Origin: Carboxylicivirga longa
GTDB lineage: Bacteria; Bacteroidota; Bacteroidia; Bacteroidales; Marinilabiliaceae
Reading direction: 5' to 3'
Assembly: GCF_050589825.1 (NCBI RefSeq)
Contig: NZ_JBNGOZ010000001.1
Coordinates: 406,209 to 470,208, forward strand
DNA: 64,000 bases
Part shown: positions 8,164 to 16,945 of the stretch, one piece after another
Numbering within the stretch: the stretch's first letter is position 1
Layout of the letters: every line of letters starts with the position of its first letter
Notes under the pieces: model-generated
Databases searched by the model: none
What the model was told of the DNA's origin: nothing
Seen by the model: the letters and a program-made list of their open reading frames with translations, nothing else
Program-made: the position numbers and the translations under genes

Positions 8164-9054
8164 ATGAAACAGTTATCAAGATTTCATGAAGAAGATTACT
8201 TTAACGAATTCAAAAATGAAATATTATCAATTATTGATGATGATAATTATAAAACTAGCCCAACTTTTTTCAGGTGTAATTCTTTTTATGATATTTTTAT
8301 AAATAGTTTTAATCAAATCCATCACTTTGCATTTGATAGTAAAAACCCCAATGAAAAAAGTAATTCTAGAGCTTTAAATTGTGGTATAAGAATTCCATAT
8401 TCTAACTTCAAACCACTGAAAGGAGAAGATTTACATCAATTAAAAGATACCGTTGAAAAAACATATCGCACAATGGCATCAAAAATTTCTTGTTCAAGAG
8501 GAAATGCCTTTTTATTGTGCGAAAATTATAAAACCACTAACAATTATTCGAAAGCAAATAAACGTTTACACTTTTATACAAATATTGCTACTGGCAAAAC
8601 TGAGCATATTGGTAAGATTATTATTAATCAAATAGCACCTAAAACATATGCTGTATTAGATTTAGCTAATTTAAATGAAGTAGAATATAATAATAGTATT
8701 TTCAACTATTCCTTTGCTTTACCTTGTATTGTTTTTGCAAATTATGCCTGTGGAGATATCTTTTTTTTTAATGATAAGAATTTAGATTTTGCAAGAGTAA
8801 ATATTATTGATTTTATAAATTCTGATAAGGAAAAAACGGATACGATTCAGCATAAATTTTCTAGAACTGGATTAAAAGAATTGACTATTAAAATGTTTCT
8901 TGAAAGCGATTTGATTTATTCTGTTAAAGTAAATGAAATTGCATTTGCAGGTAGATTAAGGGAGCGAGAATCGTATTTCAATGCTAGGATTAATTTTAAA
9001 GAGAATAAATGGTTGTCATTTGAGGGGCATTCATATTTAGAGAGTTTAAAATAA
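8164..9054 (+). CDS. Unknown AT-rich cargo protein (296 aa)
   Basis: No family recognised. The protein is soluble, without signal peptide or membrane segment, and rich in Asn, Lys, Ile and Phe as expected from its low GC. A central basic region (SKISCSRGNAFLLCENYKTT) contains the only clustered cysteines, and mixed beta-like stretches follow (FALPCIVFANYACGDIFFF). It sits between the endolysin and a nuclease-like gene, in the end position where temperate phages often keep immunity or defence cargo. It may pair with the 9146 gene, although that gene has its own promoter. Confidence 0.6.
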   Translation: MKQLSRFHEEDYFNEFKNEILSIIDDDNYKTSPTFFRCNSFYDIFINSFNQIHHFAFDSKNPNEKSNSRALNCGIRIPYSNFKPLKGEDLHQLKDTVEKTYRTMASKISCSRGNAFLLCENYKTTNNYSKANKRLHFYTNIATGKTEHIGKIIINQIAPKTYAVLDLANLNEVEYNNSIFNYSFALPCIVFANYACGDIFFFNDKNLDFARVNIIDFINSDKEKTDTIQHKFSRTGLKELTIKMFLESDLIYSVKVNEIAFAGRLRERESYFNARINFKENKWLSFEGHSYLESLK

Positions 9055-9098
9055 ACAGACTTGATCCGCTCCATTATATTCTAAAATTAACCTGTTTT

Positions 9099-9128
9099 TT
9101 GATATTGATTTAAAGCTATTTATATTTG
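9099..9128 (+). promoter_or_regulatory. Strong Bacteroidota promoter before the nuclease-like gene
   Basis: TTG at 9099-9101, exactly 19 bases, then TATATTTG at 9121-9128: a full match to the Bacteroidota TTG-N19-TAnnTTTG consensus. Transcription would begin near 9135, only about 10 bases before the ATG at 9146. The gene can therefore be read from the host housekeeping sigma factor, independently of phage late transcription. Confidence 0.8.
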
Positions 9129-9145
9129 AATTAAGAAGTTACTGT

Positions 9146-10849
9146 ATGTTAGGTTTACATGAAATATTAAGTTTTTCTAAAATATTTGAAGATGAAATAT
9201 TTGAAGATTATTTATCGAGGATAGATGAAATTCCAAGAGATTTATTAATAAACACGGCTACTCATTTATTAAGCTTTTATCATACAGAATCAATTGCTAA
9301 AGACCATAAGGAACTTTTAAGTCAATGGTTTTGCGAAGGCAATAATGCTTTTGCAAACGAAATCAACGATAGGATAAACTCACTGCCTAATAAAACTATA
9401 ATATTAAATGCCAGGAGTAGCCTTACACTTTTTGAAAGTGTATTATCATCAGATAATACTTCATCTGAAATTAGTAATGAAGAGTTTGAAGTTCTACTAT
9501 TTAAAATATATCTGGCTATAAATGAACAATTAAATCTAAACGATGATAAAGTTCTTAGTTCAGTAAAAGATGACGTGCCTTATTCAAGAATATTTTGCTT
9601 AGCAATCGCTAATTCCTTACCAACATTTGACATTACGAATTATGATAGCAATTCCGTATTTGTATCACAAGTTGTAAAAGCCATTTATTTACTTGAATTT
9701 CTAGAAAGTAGACTAGATACTCAAATGCTTCTACAAGAGTTTTATAGAAAATTTGAGGTTAATGGATATAAAGAGTTTTTAGGCAAGCTTTTACCGGTCT
9801 CATTTAATGTCATTGCTTCAAATCAAAAGGGAAACATTGATATAGTTTTAAATGATGATGCAGAATTCGATTCTAATTCTGCATTTCTAGATAGACTATC
9901 TATTAACAATATTAATGATGAAAGGTCTGCCGATTTTTTAACACTTCGAGCAAATCCACTTATAAAAATAAGCCGTGATACTTATCGTATAATTTACCCC
10001 TTATTTGTTTTAGAGAAAAATTTCAACGGGCTGTATTTTCTTTTAAAAGAAGTGAATGACACATTAGACAGGGCTAATAGAGTTAATCTAAGACAATTGG
10101 TCACTTTTGATTTTTCAGAAAAGTATATATTGTATTCTATTATTGAGCGTGCATTTGAAAAAAAGTATTTAAAGCTTCGGGGAGAACAAATGACTACTCC
10201 TGGAGCACCAGATTATTATATTAGGAATGGTAATAAGGTTTTTATTTTTGAGTCTAAGGATATATTGATTAATGCTGATGTGAAAGAAAGTTACGATTTT
10301 GAAAAATATGAATCAGAACTAAAGGATAAGCTTTATTACCACATAAGAAATCATAGAGAATCACCCAAAGCAGTAAAACAGTTATGCAATTTTTCAAGAT
10401 CCCTTTTAGATGGTTCTTTTAGAGAGGATTCAAGATATAAAAGCAATTCAATAAAAATTTATCCAATCATAGTCTTGCATAATAGACAATTAGATATTGT
10501 TGGGCTTAATAATCTAATCAATGTTTGGTTTAAAATTGAAACAGAATTAATTGAAGACAAAACATTAAAAATTAGTAATATTCAAATGCCCACAATTATT
10601 GGCATTGAAACACTGATTTTGATTCATGAAATGTTATCTAGAAATGAGATTAAGCTAGAAAAAATATTAGAAGAATATCAATATTACATTAGCGATAAAC
10701 GAATTAAAGCTAAGAGATACAAAAACGAAGCAGAACTACATGCAGAAATGCAGAACCAGTTAGCTTCATTTAATATGTACATACAAAATAGATTTAGCTT
10801 TAAAGTTCCGAACCTATTCGAAGAAAAAGGCATATCAATTTTAAGTTAA
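9146..10849 (+). CDS. PD-(D/E)xK nuclease-like protein, probable defence or immunity cargo
   Basis: 567 residues. The middle contains APDYYIRNGNKVFIFESKD, with Pro355-Asp356 and Glu369-x-Lys371: the PD...ExK core of restriction-endonuclease-like nucleases on two adjacent beta strands. It is followed by a lysine-rich helical section (DFEKYESELKDKLYYHIRNH) that could complete the fold. Residues 1-340 form a long helical N-terminal region I do not recognise, perhaps a sensor. There is no signal peptide. The gene is AT-rich, has its own consensus promoter and lies in prophage cargo. An anti-phage nuclease that protects the lysogen fits but is inferred; a degenerate nuclease fold used for binding is possible. 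Confidence 0.6.
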   Translation: MLGLHEILSFSKIFEDEIFEDYLSRIDEIPRDLLINTATHLLSFYHTESIAKDHKELLSQWFCEGNNAFANEINDRINSLPNKTIILNARSSLTLFESVLSSDNTSSEISNEEFEVLLFKIYLAINEQLNLNDDKVLSSVKDDVPYSRIFCLAIANSLPTFDITNYDSNSVFVSQVVKAIYLLEFLESRLDTQMLLQEFYRKFEVNGYKEFLGKLLPVSFNVIASNQKGNIDIVLNDDAEFDSNSAFLDRLSINNINDERSADFLTLRANPLIKISRDTYRIIYPLFVLEKNFNGLYFLLKEVNDTLDRANRVNLRQLVTFDFSEKYILYSIIERAFEKKYLKLRGEQMTTPGAPDYYIRNGNKVFIFESKDILINADVKESYDFEKYESELKDKLYYHIRNHRESPKAVKQLCNFSRSLLDGSFREDSRYKSNSIKIYPIIVLHNRQLDIVGLNNLINVWFKIETELIEDKTLKISNIQMPTIIGIETLILIHEMLSRNEIKLEKILEEYQYYISDKRIKAKRYKNEAELHAEMQNQLASFNMYIQNRFSFKVPNLFEEKGISILS

Positions 10850-11058
10850 TCCAAATATGATGTTTAAATTGTTGCTAAATTCAATAAAAATTGCAACGCA
10901 AGTTGTAGGTCAAATCATGAATAATTGAGATTTGGAAGTCTCGGTTCTGATATATTTCCAATTAATATTATAATTTATAACAAATTCTATGCTTGTGCGT
11001 ATAATATGTTTTTTCTCATGTAGAATTTTGTGCCAACAGTTTATCAATGAGTCAGTTT

Positions 11059-11086
11059 TTGTTAAAATTGGATTTATTTAAGTTTA
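11059..11086 (+). promoter_or_regulatory. Possible promoter before the secreted protease gene
   Basis: TTG at 11059-11061, 17 bases, then TAAGTTTA at 11079-11086, one base off the -7 consensus. It ends 12 bases before the ATG. The rest of the 10850-11098 gap is AT-rich. An imperfect inverted pair (AAATTCTA near 10980 and TAGAATTT near 11020) is the only other structure seen there. Confidence 0.35.
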
Positions 11087-11098
11087 ATAACAATAGCA

Positions 11099-13282
11099 AT
11101 GATTAAAATTATAACCCTAGTAGTAATAAGTTTATCTGTTACACTCTCCTCATTTTGTCAAATTAATAACCCTTCATATTTAAAAAAAGATGTAGAGGAA
11201 TGTGATATTATTAAAGTTGAGAAAAACAGTAATAATACAGTAGTATATTTTAAATATACTAATAAGCATGATGCATCTTATGGACCATGGGTGCGCATTG
11301 ATAAAGACTTTTTTATTAGAGATAAGAGAACGAATAAAAAATACCCCTTAATAAAGGCCAATAATATTCCTATCACACCAGATAAACATTATTTTAAATA
11401 TAAAGGTCAAGTCTTAGAATTTAATTTGATTTTTAAAGCTTTGCCTCTAACTGTTAATGAAATTGATGTAATTGAGGATGAAAATGGAAGAGCTTTTAAC
11501 TTTTATGGAGTTTCACTAAATAATAAAACATTTGGCTCAATGGCGCTTAAGAGCAATGGTAAAATGAGATCTACACCGGATGTTTTATCTGACGTTCTTT
11601 GCATGATTCCAGCCGGAAAAGAAGTAAGGATTATTGGCAATGACGGGGGATATTATGAAGTTGAGTACAATGGAAAGCATGGGTATATTAGTAGTATATA
11701 TTTTGAATCAAGTGGAATACAGAGCAGTAATAAGCCAGTCCAAAATAAATCTACAAATCAAAATTGCAATGAAATAAAATATATAAAAGGAAAGAATTAC
11801 ACTTCAAAACCAAGCTTATCACGCAGGCTTAGTGGGTGTAATAAGATTTATGTGCCAGTGCCGAATAGTTCTTCTTTTGCATGGCAAGGTTTCATTAGTT
11901 ATTTGCGAGGCTTAGGTTTAGATGTTGTTACAATACAAAAGCAATTCGAGAAGAAAACAGTTGATTTAGGTACGGTAATAGGTGTTTATACAATATACCA
12001 AGGTTCTGATTTTGTAAAAAATGATAATGCTAATAATCTTGGAGCAGTACTTAATACTCTTAATGCAGCAAGTACGCATGCAGGAAGTAGAAATACCGCA
12101 AAAATTACTTTTGTAGACTTTAATAATTCCTATACATGGGATTATGAAATAAATATTCCAAATTCTTATGAAAAATATAAGAGAATATTGAAAAATGAGA
12201 TTTGTTATTCTGTCACTAAAAACCCATCTGCCAAAGTTGTTTTACCAAAAAGAATTTCATGTTGGAATGAACGGAAGATTAAGCAATTTTATTCCAATAA
12301 TGGCGTTGATAGTTTTGAAGGAATATATGAAAATACAGTAAGCTCAAGCGGCAACGAAGCTAAATATAAAGTTGCAGTAAAAAAGATATCTGGAAAACAT
12401 CATTTAATATATTTATCTGGAGCAATTAATCCACAAGAATGGATTGAGGGGGAAGTAAAAGCTGTTTTAGAAAAAACATCCACACATGGCTTTTTTAAAG
12501 CAAAATGGTATATGGCAAATAAAACTGAGAATAATGATTTTTACATTTCTTTTGAAAATGGTCTAATGAACGTCCTAAATCCTGAAGATGATAAAAATAT
12601 GTATGTCAAGTTATACCCATCTGTTGGTGATAATATAGATCAATATTCAAATTTACCATCTTCAGGTACTGGGTTTGCTCTTACAAAAAATGGACTAATT
12701 GTTACAAACAATCACGTAATAAGAGGGGCAAAAAAAATAAATGTTAGAGGTGTTGGTGGGAACTTTAATCGAACATATTCTGCTCGTGTTGTAACAACAG
12801 ATAAAAAAAATGATCTCGCGATAATAAAAATTGACGATTATAGTTTTAATAGCTTAGGACGTATACCTTATAGTATTAAAATGTCTAATTCCTCTGTGGG
12901 TGAAAATATATTTGTTCTGGGTTATCCTTTAAGAGCAACAATGGGGGATGAAATTAAATTAACAGACGGAATTATTAGCTCAAGAAGTGGATTTCAGGGT
13001 GATATTACTTCTTATCAGATTTCTGCTCCTGTTCAACCAGGAAACAGTGGAGGTCCTCTATTTGATAAGAAAGGTAATATTGTTGGAATTATAAATGCGA
13101 AGCATACTGGGGCAGAAAATGCATCATATGCTGTTAAAGTGAGTTATTTATTAAATCTAGTTAATTCTCTGGAGTACCCGCCACAATTACCAAGTGTAAA
13201 TTTGATATCTAATAAGCCCTTAACAAATCAAGTATCTATGGTTAAGAATTTCGTCTACATAATAGAAGCTATTCCTGAATAG
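11099..13282 (+). CDS. Secreted SH3b / trypsin-like serine protease
   Basis: 727 residues. A Sec signal peptide (IITLVVISLSVTLSSFCQ) is followed by a beta-rich segment (about 25-140), an SH3b-like domain (MALKSNGKMRSTPDV to EYNGKHGYISS, about 148-200), an unrecognised central region and a C-terminal S1C/HtrA-like protease. The triad is visible: His539 (TNNHV), Asp572 (KNDLAII) and Ser650 (GNSGGPL). No PDZ domain follows. The export signal puts it in the periplasm or on the surface. In prophage cargo it could alter the lysogen's envelope, for example by superinfection exclusion, or process a secreted partner such as the next gene's product; neither is shown. Confidence 0.75.
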   Translation: MIKIITLVVISLSVTLSSFCQINNPSYLKKDVEECDIIKVEKNSNNTVVYFKYTNKHDASYGPWVRIDKDFFIRDKRTNKKYPLIKANNIPITPDKHYFKYKGQVLEFNLIFKALPLTVNEIDVIEDENGRAFNFYGVSLNNKTFGSMALKSNGKMRSTPDVLSDVLCMIPAGKEVRIIGNDGGYYEVEYNGKHGYISSIYFESSGIQSSNKPVQNKSTNQNCNEIKYIKGKNYTSKPSLSRRLSGCNKIYVPVPNSSSFAWQGFISYLRGLGLDVVTIQKQFEKKTVDLGTVIGVYTIYQGSDFVKNDNANNLGAVLNTLNAASTHAGSRNTAKITFVDFNNSYTWDYEINIPNSYEKYKRILKNEICYSVTKNPSAKVVLPKRISCWNERKIKQFYSNNGVDSFEGIYENTVSSSGNEAKYKVAVKKISGKHHLIYLSGAINPQEWIEGEVKAVLEKTSTHGFFKAKWYMANKTENNDFYISFENGLMNVLNPEDDKNMYVKLYPSVGDNIDQYSNLPSSGTGFALTKNGLIVTNNHVIRGAKKINVRGVGGNFNRTYSARVVTTDKKNDLAIIKIDDYSFNSLGRIPYSIKMSNSSVGENIFVLGYPLRATMGDEIKLTDGIISSRSGFQGDITSYQISAPVQPGNSGGPLFDKKGNIVGIINAKHTGAENASYAVKVSYLLNLVNSLEYPPQLPSVNLISNKPLTNQVSMVKNFVYIIEAIPE

Positions 13283-13307
13283 TTTTAATGGTTAAATAGA
13301 AAAGGGT

Positions 13308-14348
13308 ATGAAAAAGGTTTTATTTGTAATATATTTAATTACTCTAATTCAATTTGGATCTGCAAATGAATTGAAATATATCTCGTTGGGTAGTAATGAA
13401 ATAAAGACAATAATAAATACCTCAATTACAAGTAGAGGCGGTCACATGGGTAAATGCCTAACTTTTAATATTACCAATCAATCAGATAAGGAATTATTTT
13501 TAAAATTAGATAGAGGTTGGAAATTGATTCCTGAGGATGACAAATTTCAGAATATGTTTGTCGTCAAAGAGTGTCAGTTTTCTATTAAACCTAAGGCAAC
13601 ATATAGCTTCGATGCTATAGCATATTGCTGCCAAGCATTTGATAGTGCTCCAGTTTACGGTTGTAAGTTTAAAATGGGTTATATCGAAGAAAGATGGGTA
13701 GATGTTGCTCAAATAATTGACCTAAACGATTTTAGTGATTATAACATCCAGACTGCGATTTGGAGTTTATCTGATAATTACTCAATAAATCGTATTCAAG
13801 CTAATAACTCCAAAGAAATAGAAGCCCTAAAAAAGGCTGTGATAAAAGCTAATCCAAAGAGTGATTTTAAGGTTGTTAATCAACCAAGTAAACATTATTT
13901 AAGAACAGCTCAAGATTCCATTGATTATTTGAAAAGGATGGAATTGTATATACGAGAAAGAGTTAACTGGCAACCAATTGGTGAAGAAGGGGTGTTTGAT
14001 TATATTATTTTAAGTAAGAGTAAAAAAGGAGGTTGGAAAGATGCTAAAGGTGTTCTTTCAATTGTTGGCAGAGAAATCACTTATATAGATTCTATTGATT
14101 CCAATCAAAATATCAAGCTTTTAATGGGTGAGGTAAAAAGAGATACTATGAATTTTGGTAAAGGTAAACTCATGATATCCGATATATGCATAGCGAAACG
14201 AACAGATGTCGCAAATGATAGAAAAAATTACCGTTTTACACTAAATCATTTCTTAGATAGTGATTTTTATTCTGCAACACTTTCTGAATGGAGTAAAATG
14301 CAGAAGATATTTAATTTAAAAGTGCAGCCAATTAAGTTAGAAGATTGA
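13308..14348 (+). CDS. Secreted protein of unknown function (346 aa)
   Basis: Starts 25 bases after the protease gene and is probably co-transcribed with it. A signal peptide (KKVLFVIYLITLIQFGSA) is followed by a beta-sandwich-like region with a cysteine cluster (AYCCQAFDSAPVYGC) and an AIWSLSDN motif. From memory, this pairing occurs in an uncharacterised extracellular domain of Bacteroidota proteins. The C-terminal half (from about residue 200) is separate and begins with a helical stretch. It could be a substrate, inhibitor or partner of the neighbouring protease. Function unknown. Confidence 0.6.
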   Translation: MKKVLFVIYLITLIQFGSANELKYISLGSNEIKTIINTSITSRGGHMGKCLTFNITNQSDKELFLKLDRGWKLIPEDDKFQNMFVVKECQFSIKPKATYSFDAIAYCCQAFDSAPVYGCKFKMGYIEERWVDVAQIIDLNDFSDYNIQTAIWSLSDNYSINRIQANNSKEIEALKKAVIKANPKSDFKVVNQPSKHYLRTAQDSIDYLKRMELYIRERVNWQPIGEEGVFDYIILSKSKKGGWKDAKGVLSIVGREITYIDSIDSNQNIKLLMGEVKRDTMNFGKGKLMISDICIAKRTDVANDRKNYRFTLNHFLDSDFYSATLSEWSKMQKIFNLKVQPIKLED

Positions 14349-14357
14349 TACAAAAAT

Positions 14358-14394
14358 AAAACTCCCTATTGAAATTAATCAATGGGAGTTTTTT
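14358..14394. terminator. Bidirectional terminator between cargo and integrase
   Basis: AAAACTCCC (14358-14366) pairs with GGGAGTTTT (14384-14392), extended by ATTGA/TCAAT around one bulged T, with runs of T on one side and A on the other. It separates the converging cargo operon and integrase gene. Confidence 0.85.
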
Positions 14395-14418
14395 ATTAGT
14401 CAAGCTTTGCGCTAAGAA

Positions 14419-15657
14419 TTATAAAGCCATATGCTGACTTAAATCATCATACTTTAATTTAGCAGCTAACACCTGCATATCAGAACTTATCTTTTCGTTT
14501 GTAATCCTGGCATAAATTTGTGTCGTTTTAATATTGGTATGACCAAGCATTTTACTAACGGATTCAATAGGAACTCCTTTTGATAGGGTAACGGTAGTAG
14601 CAAATGTGTGTCGTGCCAAGTGAAAAGTCAGGTTTTTATTTATACCGCATACATCAGCAATTTCTTTCAAGTACTGGTTTGTTTTTTGATTTGTCGGAAT
14701 TGGCAAGAGCACTCCATTCGGTAAGCCTTTGTATTTATCAAGAATTAATTGGGCTATATCCAATAAAGGCACAACTGTTTTAATAGAGGTTTTCTGGCGT
14801 TTGGTGTTAATCCATAAATTTCCGTCAAAACCTTTAGAGATATGTTCCTGCCTAAGATTTTTAATGTCAATATATGAAAGTCCGGTATAGCAAGAGAAAA
14901 TAAAAATATCACGAATTCGTTCAAGTCGTTCACTACAAAAGCTTTTCTGCATAATGAGTTTCAGCTCGTCATCGTTCAAATAACCTCTGTCAACTTTCTT
15001 GATAGAGATTCTGTAATTGGCAAAAGGGTCAGTTTGAATCCACCCGTTCTTTTGGGCGGTAAGTACTACGCTTTTAAATTTCTGAATAAACTTAGCCGTT
15101 GTGTTCGCATTGCAGCTACATTGTGTATTCAGGTAAGTTTCAAATCCAACAATAAAGGAGTGGTTGATTTCCCTTAAATCAATATCGTTTCGTTTATATT
15201 CGGTTTTCAGGTAATTTGCTAGGTGTCGTTTACAGACCTCTGCTTTTTGGTAAGTGGCTTTAGATTTACTTATGCCAACTTGTTTCTTTAGGAGGTTATT
15301 GCTGTCCTCAAAAAGCTCCATTAAAAAGAATTGCTCTTGTCCGATACCTAAAAATGTGTTTTTAACCTTTTCAGCAGTTACTGTGATTTCTTTTCGGATA
15401 AGTTCATTGTATGTTTTATGAATGGAGGTTTTTATTTCTTCCAAAAGGCTATTTGTGGCCATTGCTTCCGAGCTTCGCCCTTTTACTTTTCCCAGGCTAA
15501 CGCTCCATTCAGTAACCTTTATATATTGCTTTGTGCTGAATTGCGCCATTTTACCATTAACACTGATTCTTGCAATAATAGGTGCTGTTCCGTCTTTCCT
15601 TTTTGCACTTTTCTTAATGTAAAAAAGAACTTTAAATGTACTTCTCATTTGCTTCAT
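14419..15657 (-). CDS. Tyrosine recombinase (integrase) of the element
   Basis: 412 residues with the Bacteroidota layout: an N-terminal arm-binding beta domain (FKVLFYIKKSAKRKDGTAPI), a SAM-like core-binding domain (about 105-205) and a C-terminal catalytic domain. Visible catalytic residues are HLARHTF (HxxR), LGHTN and the nucleophile in TQIYARI. The first catalytic Arg position reads TGLSYIDI, with Ser instead of Arg, as known for IntDOT of CTnDOT. A start at the fourth codon (15648) is equally possible. The gene points away from tRNA-Ser, with repeats resembling arm sites between them, so it most likely integrates the element at or beside that tRNA. Confidence 0.9.
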   Translation of the reverse strand: MKQMRSTFKVLFYIKKSAKRKDGTAPIIARISVNGKMAQFSTKQYIKVTEWSVSLGKVKGRSSEAMATNSLLEEIKTSIHKTYNELIRKEITVTAEKVKNTFLGIGQEQFFLMELFEDSNNLLKKQVGISKSKATYQKAEVCKRHLANYLKTEYKRNDIDLREINHSFIVGFETYLNTQCSCNANTTAKFIQKFKSVVLTAQKNGWIQTDPFANYRISIKKVDRGYLNDDELKLIMQKSFCSERLERIRDIFIFSCYTGLSYIDIKNLRQEHISKGFDGNLWINTKRQKTSIKTVVPLLDIAQLILDKYKGLPNGVLLPIPTNQKTNQYLKEIADVCGINKNLTFHLARHTFATTVTLSKGVPIESVSKMLGHTNIKTTQIYARITNEKISSDMQVLAAKLKYDDLSQHMAL

Positions 15658-15709
15658 TTTTTGAATTGTAAAACTAGTTTATTAATCTCAAAATGAAATG
15701 ATTGCAGGT

Positions 15710-15817
15710 ATGCCAATTCGCGACATTACTATGCCAATTTGCGACAATTTGTGACCTATTTTTGATTTTTAAAAATAGGGTACGATTTAGCCACAAAACT
15801 ATGTCGCTTTTTGGCAT
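15710..15817. repeat. Three copies of a 16-bp motif, candidate integrase arm sites
   Basis: ATGCCAATTCGCGACA at 15710-15725, ATGCCAATTTGCGACA at 15731-15746 (21-bp pitch, two helical turns), and an inverted copy at 15802-15817 reading ATGCCAAAAAGCGACA on the minus strand. A 9-bp inverted repeat (CCTATTTTT 15755-15763, AAAAATAGG 15771-15779) lies between copies 2 and 3. Phased direct copies plus an opposed one, between the integrase gene and the tRNA, are what tyrosine-recombinase or excisionase sites look like. They could also be an operator for the integrase promoter. Confidence 0.55.
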
Positions 15818-15853
15818 TTTCTTCAAAGTACTTACAGACAAAAGGGTATAAAA

Positions 15854-15885
15854 AAATCCTACAATATCTTGATATTGTAGGATTT
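15854..15885 (-). terminator. Terminator downstream of tRNA-Ser
   Basis: A perfect 15-bp stem (AAATCCTACAATATC at 15854-15868; GATATTGTAGGATTT at 15871-15885) with a two-base loop. On the minus strand it is followed by a U run, so it fits termination of the tRNA transcript. It lies 35 bases past the tRNA 3' end. If it is the native terminator, the element's edge is left of it. Confidence 0.8.
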
Positions 15886-15920
15886 GTCTCTTTTCTGTCT
15901 TCTATTGACATTTAACTAAG

Positions 15921-16005
15921 CGGAGAGAGAGGGATTCGAACCCCCGGTACCTCGCGGTACAACGGTTTTCAAGACCGCCGCATTCGACCACTCTGCCATC
16001 TCTCC
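15921..16005 (-). tRNA. tRNA-Ser (anticodon UGA)
   Basis: 85 bases. The acceptor arm pairs GGAGAGA (5' end at 16005) with TCTCTCC before discriminator G (15921). The anticodon loop CTTGAAA gives UGA. There is a long variable arm (TACCGCGAGGTA) and GGTTCGAATC in the T arm, all diagnostic of class II tRNA-Ser. CCA is not encoded. It is the probable landmark for integration of the element on its left. Confidence 0.97.
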
Positions 16006-16111
16006 AAGTCGATATGCGTGAAGTGTTATAAACACTTTTTGCTTCTGGTAAAATTTCTGTAGCCCTTTGTTGTTGGGCATTCTGTTGTGTTATCTCTTTC
16101 GATAACGGTTG

Positions 16112-16140
16112 CAAAAGTAGAGTAATTTTTTGAATTGCAA
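16112..16140 (-). promoter_or_regulatory. Promoter of tRNA-Ser
   Basis: On the minus strand TTG (16140-16138), 18 bases, then TACTTTTG (16119-16112), a close match to the Bacteroidota consensus. It would give about a 100-base leader before the tRNA 5' end at 16005. Confidence 0.6.
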
Positions 16141-16288
16141 AATAAAAAAAGCAAGAAAAAATGAGGTTTTTCAAGTGGGTTATTCTATGTTTTTAATTGT
16201 TAGCATTTTACTTTTCCGGTGTAGCGAAAAAAAAAGAACTGACCACTGGCCAATCCTTTTTCTGTATGCTTGTATAGGCTAATTTAAT

Positions 16289-16945
16289 TTAGTCTTCAGC
16301 ACCAATTTTCAGTAGCTCCACCTCAAAAATAAGAGCAGCATAAGGCGGTATTACCTGGCCTGCTCCGCGCTTGCCATAGGCAAGGTTATAGGGGATGTAA
16401 AAAATGCTTTTCCCACCTTCTTTCATCAGTTGAAGGCCTTCTGTCCACCCGGGTATTACCCTATTGAGGGGAAATGAAACTGCATCACCACCTTCTGAGC
16501 TATCGAATACCTGCCCATTGATCAGTGATCCTTTGTAGTGTACCGTTACTATATCGGTGGCTTTGGGAGAGGCTCCTGTACCTTCTTTCACTACTTTATA
16601 TTGCAGTCCGCTTTCAGTGCTTACTACACCCTCTTTTTTGGCGTTGGCAGCTAAAAAATCAATGCCCACCTGTGCTTTGCTTGCTGCAATCACGCTGCTG
16701 GCTTCTTCCATCGATAGCTGTCCTGCCTCGGTCATTCCTTCACGAAGACCAGCTGCCACCATGTTGGGGTCTAAGCCATTTTCTGATGCCAGCTCACGAG
16801 CCATCATAAGGCCGTAGCTATAGCTCAGGCTGTCGGCCTGGCTGGTCATTTTAGCCGGTGCTGACGGGCTGGTGCAAGAGGGTGATAAAACGATAGCAGC
16901 CAAAGCGATGCTGCCCATTGTAATTTTTGTCAATACTTGTTTCAT
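16289..16945 (-). CDS. FKBP-type peptidyl-prolyl isomerase, exported
   Basis: 218 residues from the chosen start MKQVLTK; a start 27 bases earlier (16972) would put nine residues ahead of the signal peptide. The hydrophobic leader ends near LSPSC, so it may be a lipoprotein although the lipobox is imperfect. A helical FKBP N-terminal dimerisation domain (DSLSYSYGLMMARELASENG) is followed by the FKBP fold (VTVHYKGSLINGQVFDSS, VIPGWTEGLQLMKEGGK, IPYNLAYG). It should catalyse proline isomerisation and assist folding in the periplasm, like FkpA/Mip. Monocistronic, downstream of and parallel to the methyltransferase gene. Confidence 0.88.
   Translation of the reverse strand: MKQVLTKITMGSIALAAIVLSPSCTSPSAPAKMTSQADSLSYSYGLMMARELASENGLDPNMVAAGLREGMTEAGQLSMEEASSVIAASKAQVGIDFLAANAKKEGVVSTESGLQYKVVKEGTGASPKATDIVTVHYKGSLINGQVFDSSEGGDAVSFPLNRVIPGWTEGLQLMKEGGKSIFYIPYNLAYGKRGAGQVIPPYAALIFEVELLKIGAED

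Noticed and set aside
15902..16174. 90-codon minus-strand frame over tRNA-Ser
   Set aside because: It runs through the whole tRNA gene and is a chance open frame.
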